A stretch of 8,401 nucleotides of DNA, from positions 1-8,401 of the forward strand of contig JASHTQ010000235.1 in NCBI GenBank assembly GCA_030040475.1, in the 5' to 3' direction. The position numbers were made by a program, and so were the translations under genes. Under the pieces are notes generated by a model. It was not told the origin of the DNA. It saw only the letters and a program-made list of their open reading frames with translations, and did no database searches. How positions within the stretch are numbered: the stretch's first letter is position 1; every line of letters starts with the position of its first letter. Source of the stretch: Streptosporangiaceae bacterium (GTDB lineage: Bacteria > Actinomycetota > Actinomycetes > Streptosporangiales > Streptosporangiaceae). Shown here in pieces: positions 1 through 5,551 of this stretch.

Positions 1-218
1 GGACGACGGCGACGGTCACGGGACGACGGACCTGGGCGCTCGCCGGTCTCGGTCCCCGCCGTGTCCTCCGCGCGCCCGCTCTCCTCGGCCGGCCCCTCCG
101 CCTCGGACTCCTGCTCCGAGACGACCGTGGCAGCCGAGGTGTCCCGTCGCAGCCACCGGGGGATGAGCACGCCCGCCCAGATGACGACGATCGCGACATA
201 CAGGATCGCGCTGCTCAA
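1..218 (-). CDS. glpR: GlpR-like membrane receptor for gephyrin-like Glp (partial, C-terminus outside window)
   Basis: Only the first 72 codons are present; the frame stays open to the window edge. The product starts MSSAILYVAIVVIWAGVLIP, a single hydrophobic membrane segment at about residues 4-20, followed by the basic stop-transfer RWLRR and then an acidic, Glu/Ser/Pro-rich, probably disordered cytoplasmic stretch (about residues 27-66) that turns basic at the edge. This N-terminus and its position next to rimJ match the actinobacterial protein known as gephyrin-like molybdotransferase receptor (Rv0996 position in M. tuberculosis). In corynebacteria that protein anchors Glp at the membrane and links it to cell division; a role here is inferred. 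The start is a TTG at 218-216, chosen because family members begin MSS and because GAGGGGAGGA lies just upstream. A tandem in-frame TTG at 221 is too close to that site. The gene is 212 bases beyond rimJ, so it may have its own promoter. Confidence 0.8.
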   Translation of the reverse strand, partial: MSSAILYVAIVVIWAGVLIPRWLRRDTSAATVVSEQESEAEGPAEESGRAEDTAGTETGERPGPSSRDRRRR

Positions 219-258
219 CAATCCTCCCCTCGGCGCGACGGGTGCCAGCCGGCCGGCG

Positions 259-267
259 ACGATAACA
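259..267 (-). promoter_or_regulatory. Possible extended -10 promoter for glpR
   Basis: On the minus strand the sequence TGTTATCGT contains TANNNT (TATCGT, 264-259) preceded by a TG one base upstream, as in extended -10 promoters. It lies about 40 bases before the glpR start, leaving room for a short leader with the strong ribosome-binding site. No good -35 is seen at 16-18 bases; a TTGACG at 304-299 is too far upstream. The rest of the 219-430 gap shows no ORF or repeat that I can support. Confidence 0.25.
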
Positions 268-430
268 GCGAAGGTCCCGGACGTGGGCATACTGCTCCCG
301 TCAAGCCCAGGGCCTCCTGTGACGCAACGTAATAGCTCAGGCGGATGCAGGCGAGCACCCGGCCCGGTGTGTCGCCACATTCGTCGCGCCGCTACCAAAC
401 CCAGACGGACCGGGCACCCGGGAGAACCGA

Positions 431-1078
431 TCAGCCCGCGTTGGTGGACCGCGACGCCAGCAGGATGCTCCGCCACCGCGGCATCAGCCCGTGCGGGACC
501 TCCTCGGCGGTCAGCGCGTAGCAGATGTGGTCCCGCCAGGCCCCGTTGATGTGCAGCTGCCGCACCCGGACACCTTCCTCGCGGAAACCGAGCTTCTCCA
601 CCACCCGGCGGGACGCGTGGTTCTCCGGCCGGATCGACGCCTCGAGCCGGTGCAGGCCTATCACGCCGAAGCAGTGGTCGACGGCCATGGCCAGCGTGGT
701 CGGGATGATGCTCCGCCCGGCGTAGGCCTCGTCGATCCAGTACCCCACCTGTCCCGAGCGGGCCGAACCCCACGTGATCGACCCGATGGTCAGCTGCCCC
801 ACGAACACCCCGTTGAACGCCACGACCCAGGGCACCGCCTGCCCCTGCCGCGCCTCGCGCCGCATGGCCCGGACCATCGCGTAGTAGGGACCCAGGCTGG
901 AGCGGTACAGCGGGGTCTCCGGGTTGGTCGGCTCCCACGGCCGCAGCCACGGCGCGTTCCGCACCCGTATCTCGCGCCACATCCGGGCGTCGCTCACCCG
1001 CACCGGGCGCAGCGCTACCGGCTCCCCGAGCAGATGGGGCTCGGTGAGCGTCACCGGCCAGCCGCGCATGCGTCCCAC
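431..1078 (-). CDS. rimJ: RimJ/RimL-type GNAT N-acetyltransferase
   Basis: A 215-residue GNAT protein of the RimJ/RimL type, which transfers acetyl from acetyl-CoA to protein N-termini; the true target is not known for this actinobacterial group. The N-terminal part has LRPVRVSDARMWREIRVRN (about 23-41) and LRPWEP. The acetyl-CoA region follows: VGYWIDEAYAGRSIIPTTLA (111-130), then LHRLEASIRPENHASRRVVE (142-161), KLGFREEGVR and a C-terminal WRDHICYALTAEEV. In the usual AGRG turn of motif A the last glycine is Ser123 here. The start is either GTG at 1078 or ATG at 1069 (codon 4). An AGGAGA lies 12 bases before the GTG. An ATG at 1089 overlapping the mog stop is out of frame. It is the last gene of the close-packed galU operon, 7 bases after mog. 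Its position next to glp and glpR matches rimJ (Rv0995) of mycobacteria. Confidence 0.88.
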   Translation of the reverse strand: MGRMRGWPVTLTEPHLLGEPVALRPVRVSDARMWREIRVRNAPWLRPWEPTNPETPLYRSSLGPYYAMVRAMRREARQGQAVPWVVAFNGVFVGQLTIGSITWGSARSGQVGYWIDEAYAGRSIIPTTLAMAVDHCFGVIGLHRLEASIRPENHASRRVVEKLGFREEGVRVRQLHINGAWRDHICYALTAEEVPHGLMPRWRSILLASRSTNAG

Positions 1079-1085
1079 GTTCCCA

Positions 1086-1658
1086 TCATTCTCCTGTATT
1101 CACGCCGGCGCTACGCGATCCTTGGTCAGCGTTTTGCGTCGGCGTCCGCCGCGCGTGATCGCCGCCGTGGATCTGCGACACCGCGTGCTCGAGGACGCCG
1201 GCCAGCACGGCCATCCCGTCGCGCACGCCGCCGGTCGATCCGGGCAGGTTGACGATCAGCGTCCGGCCCGCCACCCCGGCCACCCCCCGGGACAGGATCG
1301 CGGCCGGCACCCCGGCCGCCGCGCCGGCCAAGCGCAGCGCCTCCCCGATCCCCGGAATCTCCCTGGCCAGCACGCGCCTGGTCATCTCCGGCGTCAGGTC
1401 GGCCGGGGTGAGCCCGGTCCCGCCGGTGGTGACCACCACGTCGTAGCCCGCCGCGACCGCGTCCCGCAGCGCCGCCTCGACCGGGTCCCCGTCCGGTATC
1501 ACCAGCGGGCCGTCCACCACCGCGCACCCCGCCGAGCGCAGCAGCTCGACGAGCACCGGCCCCGACTTGTCCGCGTACACCCCGGCGGCCGCCCGGTTGG
1601 ACACCGTGACCGCGAGTGCCCTCAGCGTGCTCGGTTCACTCGCCTTCGGCTCGCTCAC
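1086..1658 (-). CDS. mog: MogA/MoaB-family molybdopterin adenylyltransferase
   Basis: A 190-residue single-domain MoCF-fold protein. This family activates molybdopterin with ATP to form adenylyl-molybdopterin, the step before molybdate insertion by MoeA. Visible motifs are the N-terminal LRALAVTVSNRAAAG (12-26), the MPT-binding loop TTGGTGLTPADLTPE (77-91), and the second loop SRGVAGVAGRTLIVNLPGST (123-142), with NLPGSTGG in place of the LPGNP loop of MoeA. The last 25 residues (HARRTPTQNADQ onward) are a polar tail beyond the fold. The GTG start at 1658 is preferred because it overlaps the moaC stop as GTGA and has GGGAG 7 bases upstream. The open frame extends further upstream but only as antisense-like Arg/Gly-rich sequence inside moaC. 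MogA and MoaB cannot be told apart from sequence alone, but moaC and glp next door support the cofactor role. Confidence 0.92.
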   Translation of the reverse strand: MSEPKASEPSTLRALAVTVSNRAAAGVYADKSGPVLVELLRSAGCAVVDGPLVIPDGDPVEAALRDAVAAGYDVVVTTGGTGLTPADLTPEMTRRVLAREIPGIGEALRLAGAAAGVPAAILSRGVAGVAGRTLIVNLPGSTGGVRDGMAVLAGVLEHAVSQIHGGDHARRTPTQNADQGSRSAGVNTGE

Positions 1659-2140
1659 GACCGCTCCCAACGCCCGGACTTCCCGCCCTGCTTCCACTCC
1701 ACCCGCACGTCGGTGATCGCGGCGGCCGGGTCGATGGCCTTGACCATGTCGATGAGCGCGAGCCCCGCCACGGCGACCGAGGTCAGCGCCTCCATCTCGA
1801 CCCCGGTCCGGTCCGCGGTGCGCGCGGTCGCGGTGATGTCCACGCCCTCGTCGGTCACCGCCAGGTCGACGGACACGCCGTGCAGCCCGATCGGGTGGCA
1901 CAGCGGGATCAGGTCAGGCGTCCGCTTGGCGCCGGCGATCCCGGCGATGCGCGCGACCGCGAGCGCGTCCCCCTTGGGCACCGCACCGGCCCGCAGCGCG
2001 GCGACCGCGGCGGCCGACAGCAGCACCCGCCCGGACGCGCACGCCGACCTGGCCGTCACGTCCTTGCCGGACACGTCGACCATCCGCGCGTGCCCGGCCG
2101 CGTCCACGTGGGTCAGCCCCCCGGCCATGACTTCGCTCAT
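1655..2140 (-). CDS. moaC: Cyclic pyranopterin monophosphate synthase MoaC
   Basis: MoaC turns 3',8-cyclo-7,8-dihydro-GTP, the product of MoaA, into cyclic pyranopterin monophosphate, the first stable intermediate of molybdenum cofactor synthesis. The 161 residues equal the usual length. The family signature is complete: LTHVDAAGHARMVDVSGK (9-26), KRTPDLIPLCHPI (72-84) with the active-site His82, RTGVEMEALTSVAVAGLALI (111-130), then DMVKAID with Asp131 and Lys134, and the C-terminal KQGGKSG (150-156). The ATG at 2140 is taken as start; an in-frame ATG at codon 5 is possible. GGGTGG about 4 bases upstream is a modest ribosome-binding site. It lies 15 bases after glp and overlaps mog by 4 bases, so the three cofactor genes are probably translated from one message. 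moaA, moaD and moaE are not in the window. Confidence 0.96.
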   Translation of the reverse strand: MSEVMAGGLTHVDAAGHARMVDVSGKDVTARSACASGRVLLSAAAVAALRAGAVPKGDALAVARIAGIAGAKRTPDLIPLCHPIGLHGVSVDLAVTDEGVDITATARTADRTGVEMEALTSVAVAGLALIDMVKAIDPAAAITDVRVEWKQGGKSGRWERS

Positions 2141-2155
2141 GGAGCCACCCTACGG

Positions 2156-3505
2156 TCAGGGCAGCACCAGCACGTCGACGGTCTCGCCCGCGGCCATCTG
2201 CACCACCCACTCCGGGACGATGATCAGCGCGTTGGCCTTGCCCAGGGTGGCGATCTGGTGCGATCCCTGGCCGGTCAGCGGCTCCACCCGCCCGGTCTTG
2301 CGGTTGAGCACCCCGCGCAGGAACGAGCGCCGGCCCGCGGGCGACCGAACCGGCGTGGTCAGCTCGGCCTGGATCGTCTCAAGCCCGAGCTTGTCGTAGC
2401 CCTGCAGCGCGCCGATGGCCGGCCGGACGAACACCTGGAACGACACGTAGGCGCTGACCGGGTTGCCTGGCAGGGTGAAGATCGGCACGTGCTCGACCGG
2501 GCCCGGCTGGCTCAGCGCGTCTTCTGCTGCCGCGTCGAACGGCCTGCGCCAGATGCGCCGCCGGGTCTTCTCCTCGGGGGCGGCGGGGGCGGCCAGGCCG
2601 ATGATGCCGAAACCCTGCGGCAGGCCCGGCTGCATCGCGACCTTGCGGAACGTGATCGTGCCGAGTTGCCGCAGCGCCGCCTTGACCACGTCGTGCTCGC
2701 CGCCCTGGCTGACCCCGCCGGTGGTGACGAGCAGGTCGGCGCGGACCAGCTGGTCCTCAAGGGCCGGCAGCACCTCCTCGGGGTTGTCGGGCACGATGGC
2801 CTGCCGGTAGGCCAGGCAGCCCGCCTCGCGCGCCGCCGCGGCGAGCATGAAGCTGTTGGAGTCGTAGATCCGGCCCGGGATGATCGGCGTGCCCGGCTCG
2901 GCCAGCTCGTTGCCGGTGGAAAGGACCACCACCCGCGGCCGCGGCCGGACCCTGACCATGGCGCGTCCGGTCGCCGCGATGACCGCGATATGCATCGGCC
3001 GGAGCATGGTGCCCTGGGTGAGGAGCACGTCGCCGGCCTTCGCGTCGCCGCCCGCCAGCCGTACCGCCTGCCCCGGCTCGGCCTTGACGTGCACGGCGAC
3101 CCTGGCCGCGCCGCCGTCGGTCCACTCCAGCGGCACCACGGCCTCGGTCCCGTGCGGCAGCATCGCGCCGGTCATGACCTTGATGCTGGCGCCCTCGGGC
3201 AGCGCGTAGGCGCCGGTGTCGCCCGCCGCGACCTCGGCCACCACGGGCAGCGTGACCGGGTGCTTCTCGGAGGCGGCGGCGACGTCCGCTACCCGGACCG
3301 CGTACCCGTCCATCGAGGAGTTGTCGAACGACGGCAGCGGCCCGGGCGCCGTGACGTCCTCGGCCAGCACCAGCCCGAGCGCGTCGCTCAGGCTGAGCTC
3401 GGTGGGCGTGAGCGGCCTGATCACCTCGAGGATCTCGCCCAGGTGCGTCTCCACCGAGGTCAGCGCCTCGTCCGAGGCGACCGGGTTCACGCTGGTCTCG
3501 GTCAT
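2156..3505 (-). CDS. glp: Gephyrin-like molybdotransferase Glp (MoeA family)
   Basis: A 449-residue MoeA/gephyrin E-domain protein, which inserts molybdate into adenylyl-molybdopterin. Key motifs are DNSSMDGYAVR (61-71, with Asp66), KVMTGAMLPHGTEAVVPLE (109-127), LSTGNEL (195-201, Glu200), GRIYDSNS (211-218), TTGGVSQGGEHDVVK (261-275), FRKVAMQPGLPQGFG (286-300), and the molybdate loop FTLPGNPVSAYVSF (343-356), followed by a C-terminal beta-barrel domain IV. The residue matching Lys279 of E. coli MoeA appears to be Gln292. About 35 extra residues (roughly 304-338) separate QGFGIIG from PIFTLPGNP and carry the basic run KTRRRIWRR; most MoeA proteins have a short turn here. The ATG at 3505 overlaps the galU stop as ATGA, so translation is probably coupled; no strong ribosome-binding site is seen. 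The nearby glpR suggests that, as in corynebacteria, this MoeA paralogue may also act in cell division. Which job dominates cannot be read from sequence. Confidence 0.93.
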   Translation of the reverse strand: MTETSVNPVASDEALTSVETHLGEILEVIRPLTPTELSLSDALGLVLAEDVTAPGPLPSFDNSSMDGYAVRVADVAAASEKHPVTLPVVAEVAAGDTGAYALPEGASIKVMTGAMLPHGTEAVVPLEWTDGGAARVAVHVKAEPGQAVRLAGGDAKAGDVLLTQGTMLRPMHIAVIAATGRAMVRVRPRPRVVVLSTGNELAEPGTPIIPGRIYDSNSFMLAAAAREAGCLAYRQAIVPDNPEEVLPALEDQLVRADLLVTTGGVSQGGEHDVVKAALRQLGTITFRKVAMQPGLPQGFGIIGLAAPAAPEEKTRRRIWRRPFDAAAEDALSQPGPVEHVPIFTLPGNPVSAYVSFQVFVRPAIGALQGYDKLGLETIQAELTTPVRSPAGRRSFLRGVLNRKTGRVEPLTGQGSHQIATLGKANALIIVPEWVVQMAAGETVDVLVLP

Positions 3506-4404
3506 GACAGGCTGTCCAGGTACTTGCGCAGCCAGGGCACGATCTCCTCGGCCAGATCGGATCTCTCGCAGGCGAACTGGACCATCGTGCGCAGGTAGTC
3601 GAGCTTGTTGCCGGTGTCGTAGCGGCGGCCGTGGAACAGCACGCCGTGCACGCCGCCGCCCTCGGCCGGGCTGCTCTTGGCCAGCTTCAGCAGCGCGTCG
3701 GTGAGCTGGATCTCCCCGCCCCGCCCCGGCGGCGTGTGCCGCAGCACCTCGAACACGGCCGGGTCGCAGACGTAGCGGCCGATCAGGATCCACCGGCTCG
3801 GGGCCGAGCCGGGCACCGGCTTCTCGATCAGGTCGGTGACCGTGACCACGTCCTCCTCCGCGGTCGGCGTGATCGCCGCGCAGCCGTACTGCGAGACCTG
3901 CTCCGGGTCGACCTCCATCAGCGCGACCACGCTGCCGCCGTAGCGCCTGCGCACCTCGATCATCCTGGTGAGCAGCCGGTCGCGGCTGTCGATCAGGTCG
4001 TCGCCGAGCAGCACCGCGAACGGCTCGTCGCCGACATGCTGGGCGGCGCAGAGCACCGCGTGGCCGAGTCCCTTCGGGTCGCCCTGCCGGACGTAGTGCA
4101 CGGTGGCGAGTTCACTGGACTCGCGCACCAGGGCGAGCCGCTCGGCCTCGTCCTTGGCTGCCAGCGCCTCCTCGAGCTCATAGGCCCGGTCGAAGTGATC
4201 CTCGATCGACCGCTTGCTCCGGCCGGTGATCATCAGCACGTCGTCAAGCCCGGCCGCGACGGCCTCCTCCACCACATACTGGATGGCGGGCTTGTCGACC
4301 ACGGGCAGCATTTCCTTCGGCGTCGCCTTGGTCGCGGGCAGGAACCTGGTGCCAAGCCCCGCCGCAGGAATGACCGCCTTGGCCACAGCCTCACTATCAG
4401 CCAT
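3502..4404 (-). CDS. galU: UTP-glucose-1-phosphate uridylyltransferase GalU
   Basis: A cytoplasmic enzyme that makes UDP-glucose from UTP and glucose-1-phosphate, feeding cell-wall glycans, glycolipids and trehalose or glycogen pathways. The 300 residues fit the bacterial GalU length. Motifs: AAGLGTRFLPATKATPKEML (14-33), the nucleotide-binding signature; QGDPKGLGHAVLCA (107-120); LLGDDLI (132-138) with metal-binding Asp; LIEKP (192-196); GGEIQLTDAL (229-238); and GRRYDTGNKLDYL (259-271) binding the sugar phosphate. An upstream in-frame extension to 4551 exists but reads through the promoter and the divergent gene, so I reject it. The ATG at 4404 has no ribosome-binding site at the right distance; instead TAGTGT lies 7 bases before it, fitting a leaderless message. 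It heads the operon galU-glp-moaC-mog-rimJ. Confidence 0.97.
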   Translation of the reverse strand: MADSEAVAKAVIPAAGLGTRFLPATKATPKEMLPVVDKPAIQYVVEEAVAAGLDDVLMITGRSKRSIEDHFDRAYELEEALAAKDEAERLALVRESSELATVHYVRQGDPKGLGHAVLCAAQHVGDEPFAVLLGDDLIDSRDRLLTRMIEVRRRYGGSVVALMEVDPEQVSQYGCAAITPTAEEDVVTVTDLIEKPVPGSAPSRWILIGRYVCDPAVFEVLRHTPPGRGGEIQLTDALLKLAKSSPAEGGGVHGVLFHGRRYDTGNKLDYLRTMVQFACERSDLAEEIVPWLRKYLDSLS

Positions 4405-4411
4405 GCTCAGA

Positions 4412-4417
4412 ACACTA
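4412..4417 (-). promoter_or_regulatory. -10 element of the galU operon, leaderless
   Basis: TAGTGT on the minus strand matches the TANNNT -10 hexamer of actinobacterial housekeeping promoters and ends exactly 7 bases before the galU ATG, so transcription should begin at or next to the start codon. No clear TTGACA-like -35 is visible at 16-18 bases upstream. The -35 zone is shared with the opposite promoter of the cyclo-ligase gene; 38 bases separate the two -10 boxes. Confidence 0.5.
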
Positions 4418-4455
4418 GCGAACTCCTCGGAGTGGTCCCTGCCGGAGGCTCTCGG

Positions 4456-4461
4456 TACGGT
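4456..4461 (+). promoter_or_regulatory. -10 element of the cyclo-ligase gene, leaderless
   Basis: TACGGT matches TANNNT and ends exactly 7 bases before GTG 4469. It overlaps or touches the two more upstream in-frame GTG codons (4460 and 4463), which favours 4469 as the start. A GGAGG at 4444-4448 would sit 11 bases before GTG 4460, so initiation there on a leadered message is the alternative. The -35 is not recognisable. Confidence 0.45.
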
Positions 4462-4468
4462 GGTGCAC

Positions 4469-5059
4469 GTGACCGACGCCAAAGCGGAGAAGGCGCGGTT
4501 GAGATCGCGGTTGCTAGCGGATCGGGCCAGGCTCTCCGCGGAACAGCGCACTCAAGCCGCGAGGCTGATCAGGGACGCGCTCCTCGGGTTGCCCGCGATG
4601 GGGATGGCGGGGACGGTCGCGGCGTATTACTCCGTCGGGGCGGAGCCGGATACGCGGGGTCTCATCTTCGCCTTGTGGAAGCGCGGCACGTACGTGCTGC
4701 TGCCGATCCTGCGCGAGGACGGTGACCTGGACTGGGCTTCCTACGAGGGACCCGAGTCGCTGGTCCGGGGGAGAAGGGGACTGTGGGAGCCGGGGGAGGC
4801 CCGCCGGGGAGTCGAGGCGGTGGCTAGCGCGGACGTGGTGCTGGCGCCGGCGCTCGCGGTGGACGCGGCCGGGAACAGGCTCGGGCGGGGCGGCGGGAGT
4901 TTTGATCGTGCGCTGGGCCGGGTGGGACCGCTGATCCCGGTGATCGCGTTGCTATACGACGACGAACTGGTCAAGCGCGTCCCGACCGAGCCGCATGACC
5001 TGCGGGTGCGTGCCGTAGCGCGCCCCGCGACCGGGATAACGGCACTGCCGGCCGCCTAG
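4469..5059 (+). CDS. 5-formyltetrahydrofolate cyclo-ligase (5,10-methenyltetrahydrofolate synthetase)
   Basis: Converts 5-formyl-tetrahydrofolate to 5,10-methenyl-tetrahydrofolate with ATP, returning a dead-end folate to one-carbon metabolism. The 196-residue length is normal. Family features: the basic N-terminal helix KARLRSRLLADRARLSAEQR (8-27), VAAYYSVGAEPDTRGLI (50-66), LPILREDGDLDW (78-89), GLWEP (104-108), and the signature ADVVLAPALAVDAAGNRLGR (121-140) running into GGGSFDRAL (141-149), where most relatives have GGGYYDR. The C-terminal VIALLYDDELVKRVPTEPHD (158-177) closes the fold. Gene order (FmdB gene, this gene, galU) is the same as Rv0991c-Rv0993 in M. tuberculosis, although here this gene and the FmdB gene are separated by a hairpin and a new promoter. 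The stop codon TAG lies inside that hairpin's loop. Confidence 0.95.
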   Translation: MTDAKAEKARLRSRLLADRARLSAEQRTQAARLIRDALLGLPAMGMAGTVAAYYSVGAEPDTRGLIFALWKRGTYVLLPILREDGDLDWASYEGPESLVRGRRGLWEPGEARRGVEAVASADVVLAPALAVDAAGNRLGRGGGSFDRALGRVGPLIPVIALLYDDELVKRVPTEPHDLRVRAVARPATGITALPAA

Positions 5060-5066
5060 CGGCCGG
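5048..5066 (+). terminator. Perfect GC hairpin spanning the cyclo-ligase stop codon
   Basis: CCGGCCGC (5048-5055), loop CTA, GCGGCCGG (5059-5066): a perfect 8-base-pair stem, extendable by a G-U pair (5047/5067). The TAG stop codon (5057-5059) covers loop and stem. There is no T-run after it, as is common for terminators in high-GC actinomycetes. It would separate the cyclo-ligase transcript from the heat-shock-type promoter downstream. Confidence 0.5.
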
Positions 5067-5099
5067 TTGCGGAATCTCGGGGGGTGCCGCGGGGTTAGA

Positions 5100-5134
5100 T
5101 ATGCTTAGCAGTCGCATATCGCGAGTGCTAATGT
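5100..5134 (+). promoter_or_regulatory. Candidate promoter(s) of the FmdB-mtnP operon
   Basis: Two TANNNT hexamers flank the operator: TATGCT (5100-5105), ending at the first base of CIRCE, and TAATGT (5129-5134), overlapping its last three bases. With the first, transcription would begin inside CIRCE, and with the second CIRCE would fill the -10/-35 spacer (TTAGCA at 5105-5110 is 18 bases upstream). Either position fits repression by HrcA. I cannot choose between them from sequence. Confidence 0.4.
5105..5131 (+). promoter_or_regulatory. CIRCE operator (HrcA heat-shock repressor site)
   Basis: TTAGCAGTC, nine bases, then GAGTGCTAA. The CIRCE consensus is TTAGCACTC-N9-GAGTGCTAA, so 17 of 18 arm bases match and the spacer has the exact length; the only difference is G for C at 5111. 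HrcA binds this element and represses chaperone genes until heat stress. It sits 57 bases before the FmdB-type gene and reads into no groES or groEL gene. In M. tuberculosis the syntenic gene Rv0991c (Ruc) is likewise an HrcA target, which supports the assignment. Confidence 0.93.
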
Positions 5135-5188
5135 GATCTACCGAGTTGCGCCCGCGCTGGTCCTAGCGGCCCGCGTGAAGGAGGGTCC

Positions 5189-5545
5189 GTGCCGACATAT
5201 CAGTACACCTGCACCGACTGTGGTGAGCCGGTTGAGGCGGTGCAGAAGTTCACCGACCCGCCGCTGAGCGTCTGCGCGGCCTGCGGGGGCAAGCTCAGGA
5301 AGGTCTTCTCCCCGGTCGGCATCGTGTTCAAGGGGTCGGGTTTCTACCGCACGGACAACAGGAACGGGTCCTCCTCCGGGACCTCGGAGAAGTCCGAGAA
5401 GAAGGACAAGCAGTCCAGCGACTCCGGTTCGTCGAGCACGTCGGGTGACTCCGCTTCAACCAACGGCTCGGCCGAGAAGTCGGCGAAGAAGTCCGAAGCC
5501 GTGGCCTCGTCCAAGTCGTCCTCGTCCAGCGAGAAGGTCGCCTGA
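5189..5545 (+). CDS. FmdB-family zinc-ribbon protein, Ruc-like redox-regulated chaperone candidate
   Basis: A 118-residue protein with an N-terminal zinc ribbon, MPTYQYTCTDCG, using Cys8, Cys11, Cys29 and Cys32 (CxxC-17-CxxC), then KVFSPVGIVFKGSGFYRTD (38-56), the FmdB-family hallmark. Residues 58-118 are low complexity, almost only Ser, Lys, Glu, Gly and Asp with no further cysteine, and must be disordered. The GTG start at 5189 has an excellent AAGGAGGG 3 bases upstream. Many databases call this family a transcriptional regulator, but the syntenic M. tuberculosis protein Ruc (Rv0991c) was shown to be a chaperone for unfolded proteins, activated by oxidation of its zinc cysteines, with a disordered tail. 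Shared architecture, gene neighbourhood and a CIRCE element argue for the same role here, as inference. The mtnP gene starts 6 bases after the stop, so the two are probably co-transcribed and heat-induced. Confidence 0.9.
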   Translation: MPTYQYTCTDCGEPVEAVQKFTDPPLSVCAACGGKLRKVFSPVGIVFKGSGFYRTDNRNGSSSGTSEKSEKKDKQSSDSGSSSTSGDSASTNGSAEKSAKKSEAVASSKSSSSSEKVA

Positions 5546-5551
5546 CCGGCG

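Noticed and set aside
410..421. CCGGG-CA-CCCGG palindrome just beyond the rimJ stop, as a terminator
   Set aside because: With a loop of at least 3-4 bases only a 4-base-pair stem remains and there is no T-run. Too weak to call.
1616..3598. Long plus-strand open frame (660 codons) and many other long frames antisense to galU-glp-moaC-mog-rimJ
   Set aside because: The translations are Arg/Pro/His/Gly-rich with no domain, and they mirror well-supported genes on the minus strand. Such frames are expected in very high-GC coding DNA.
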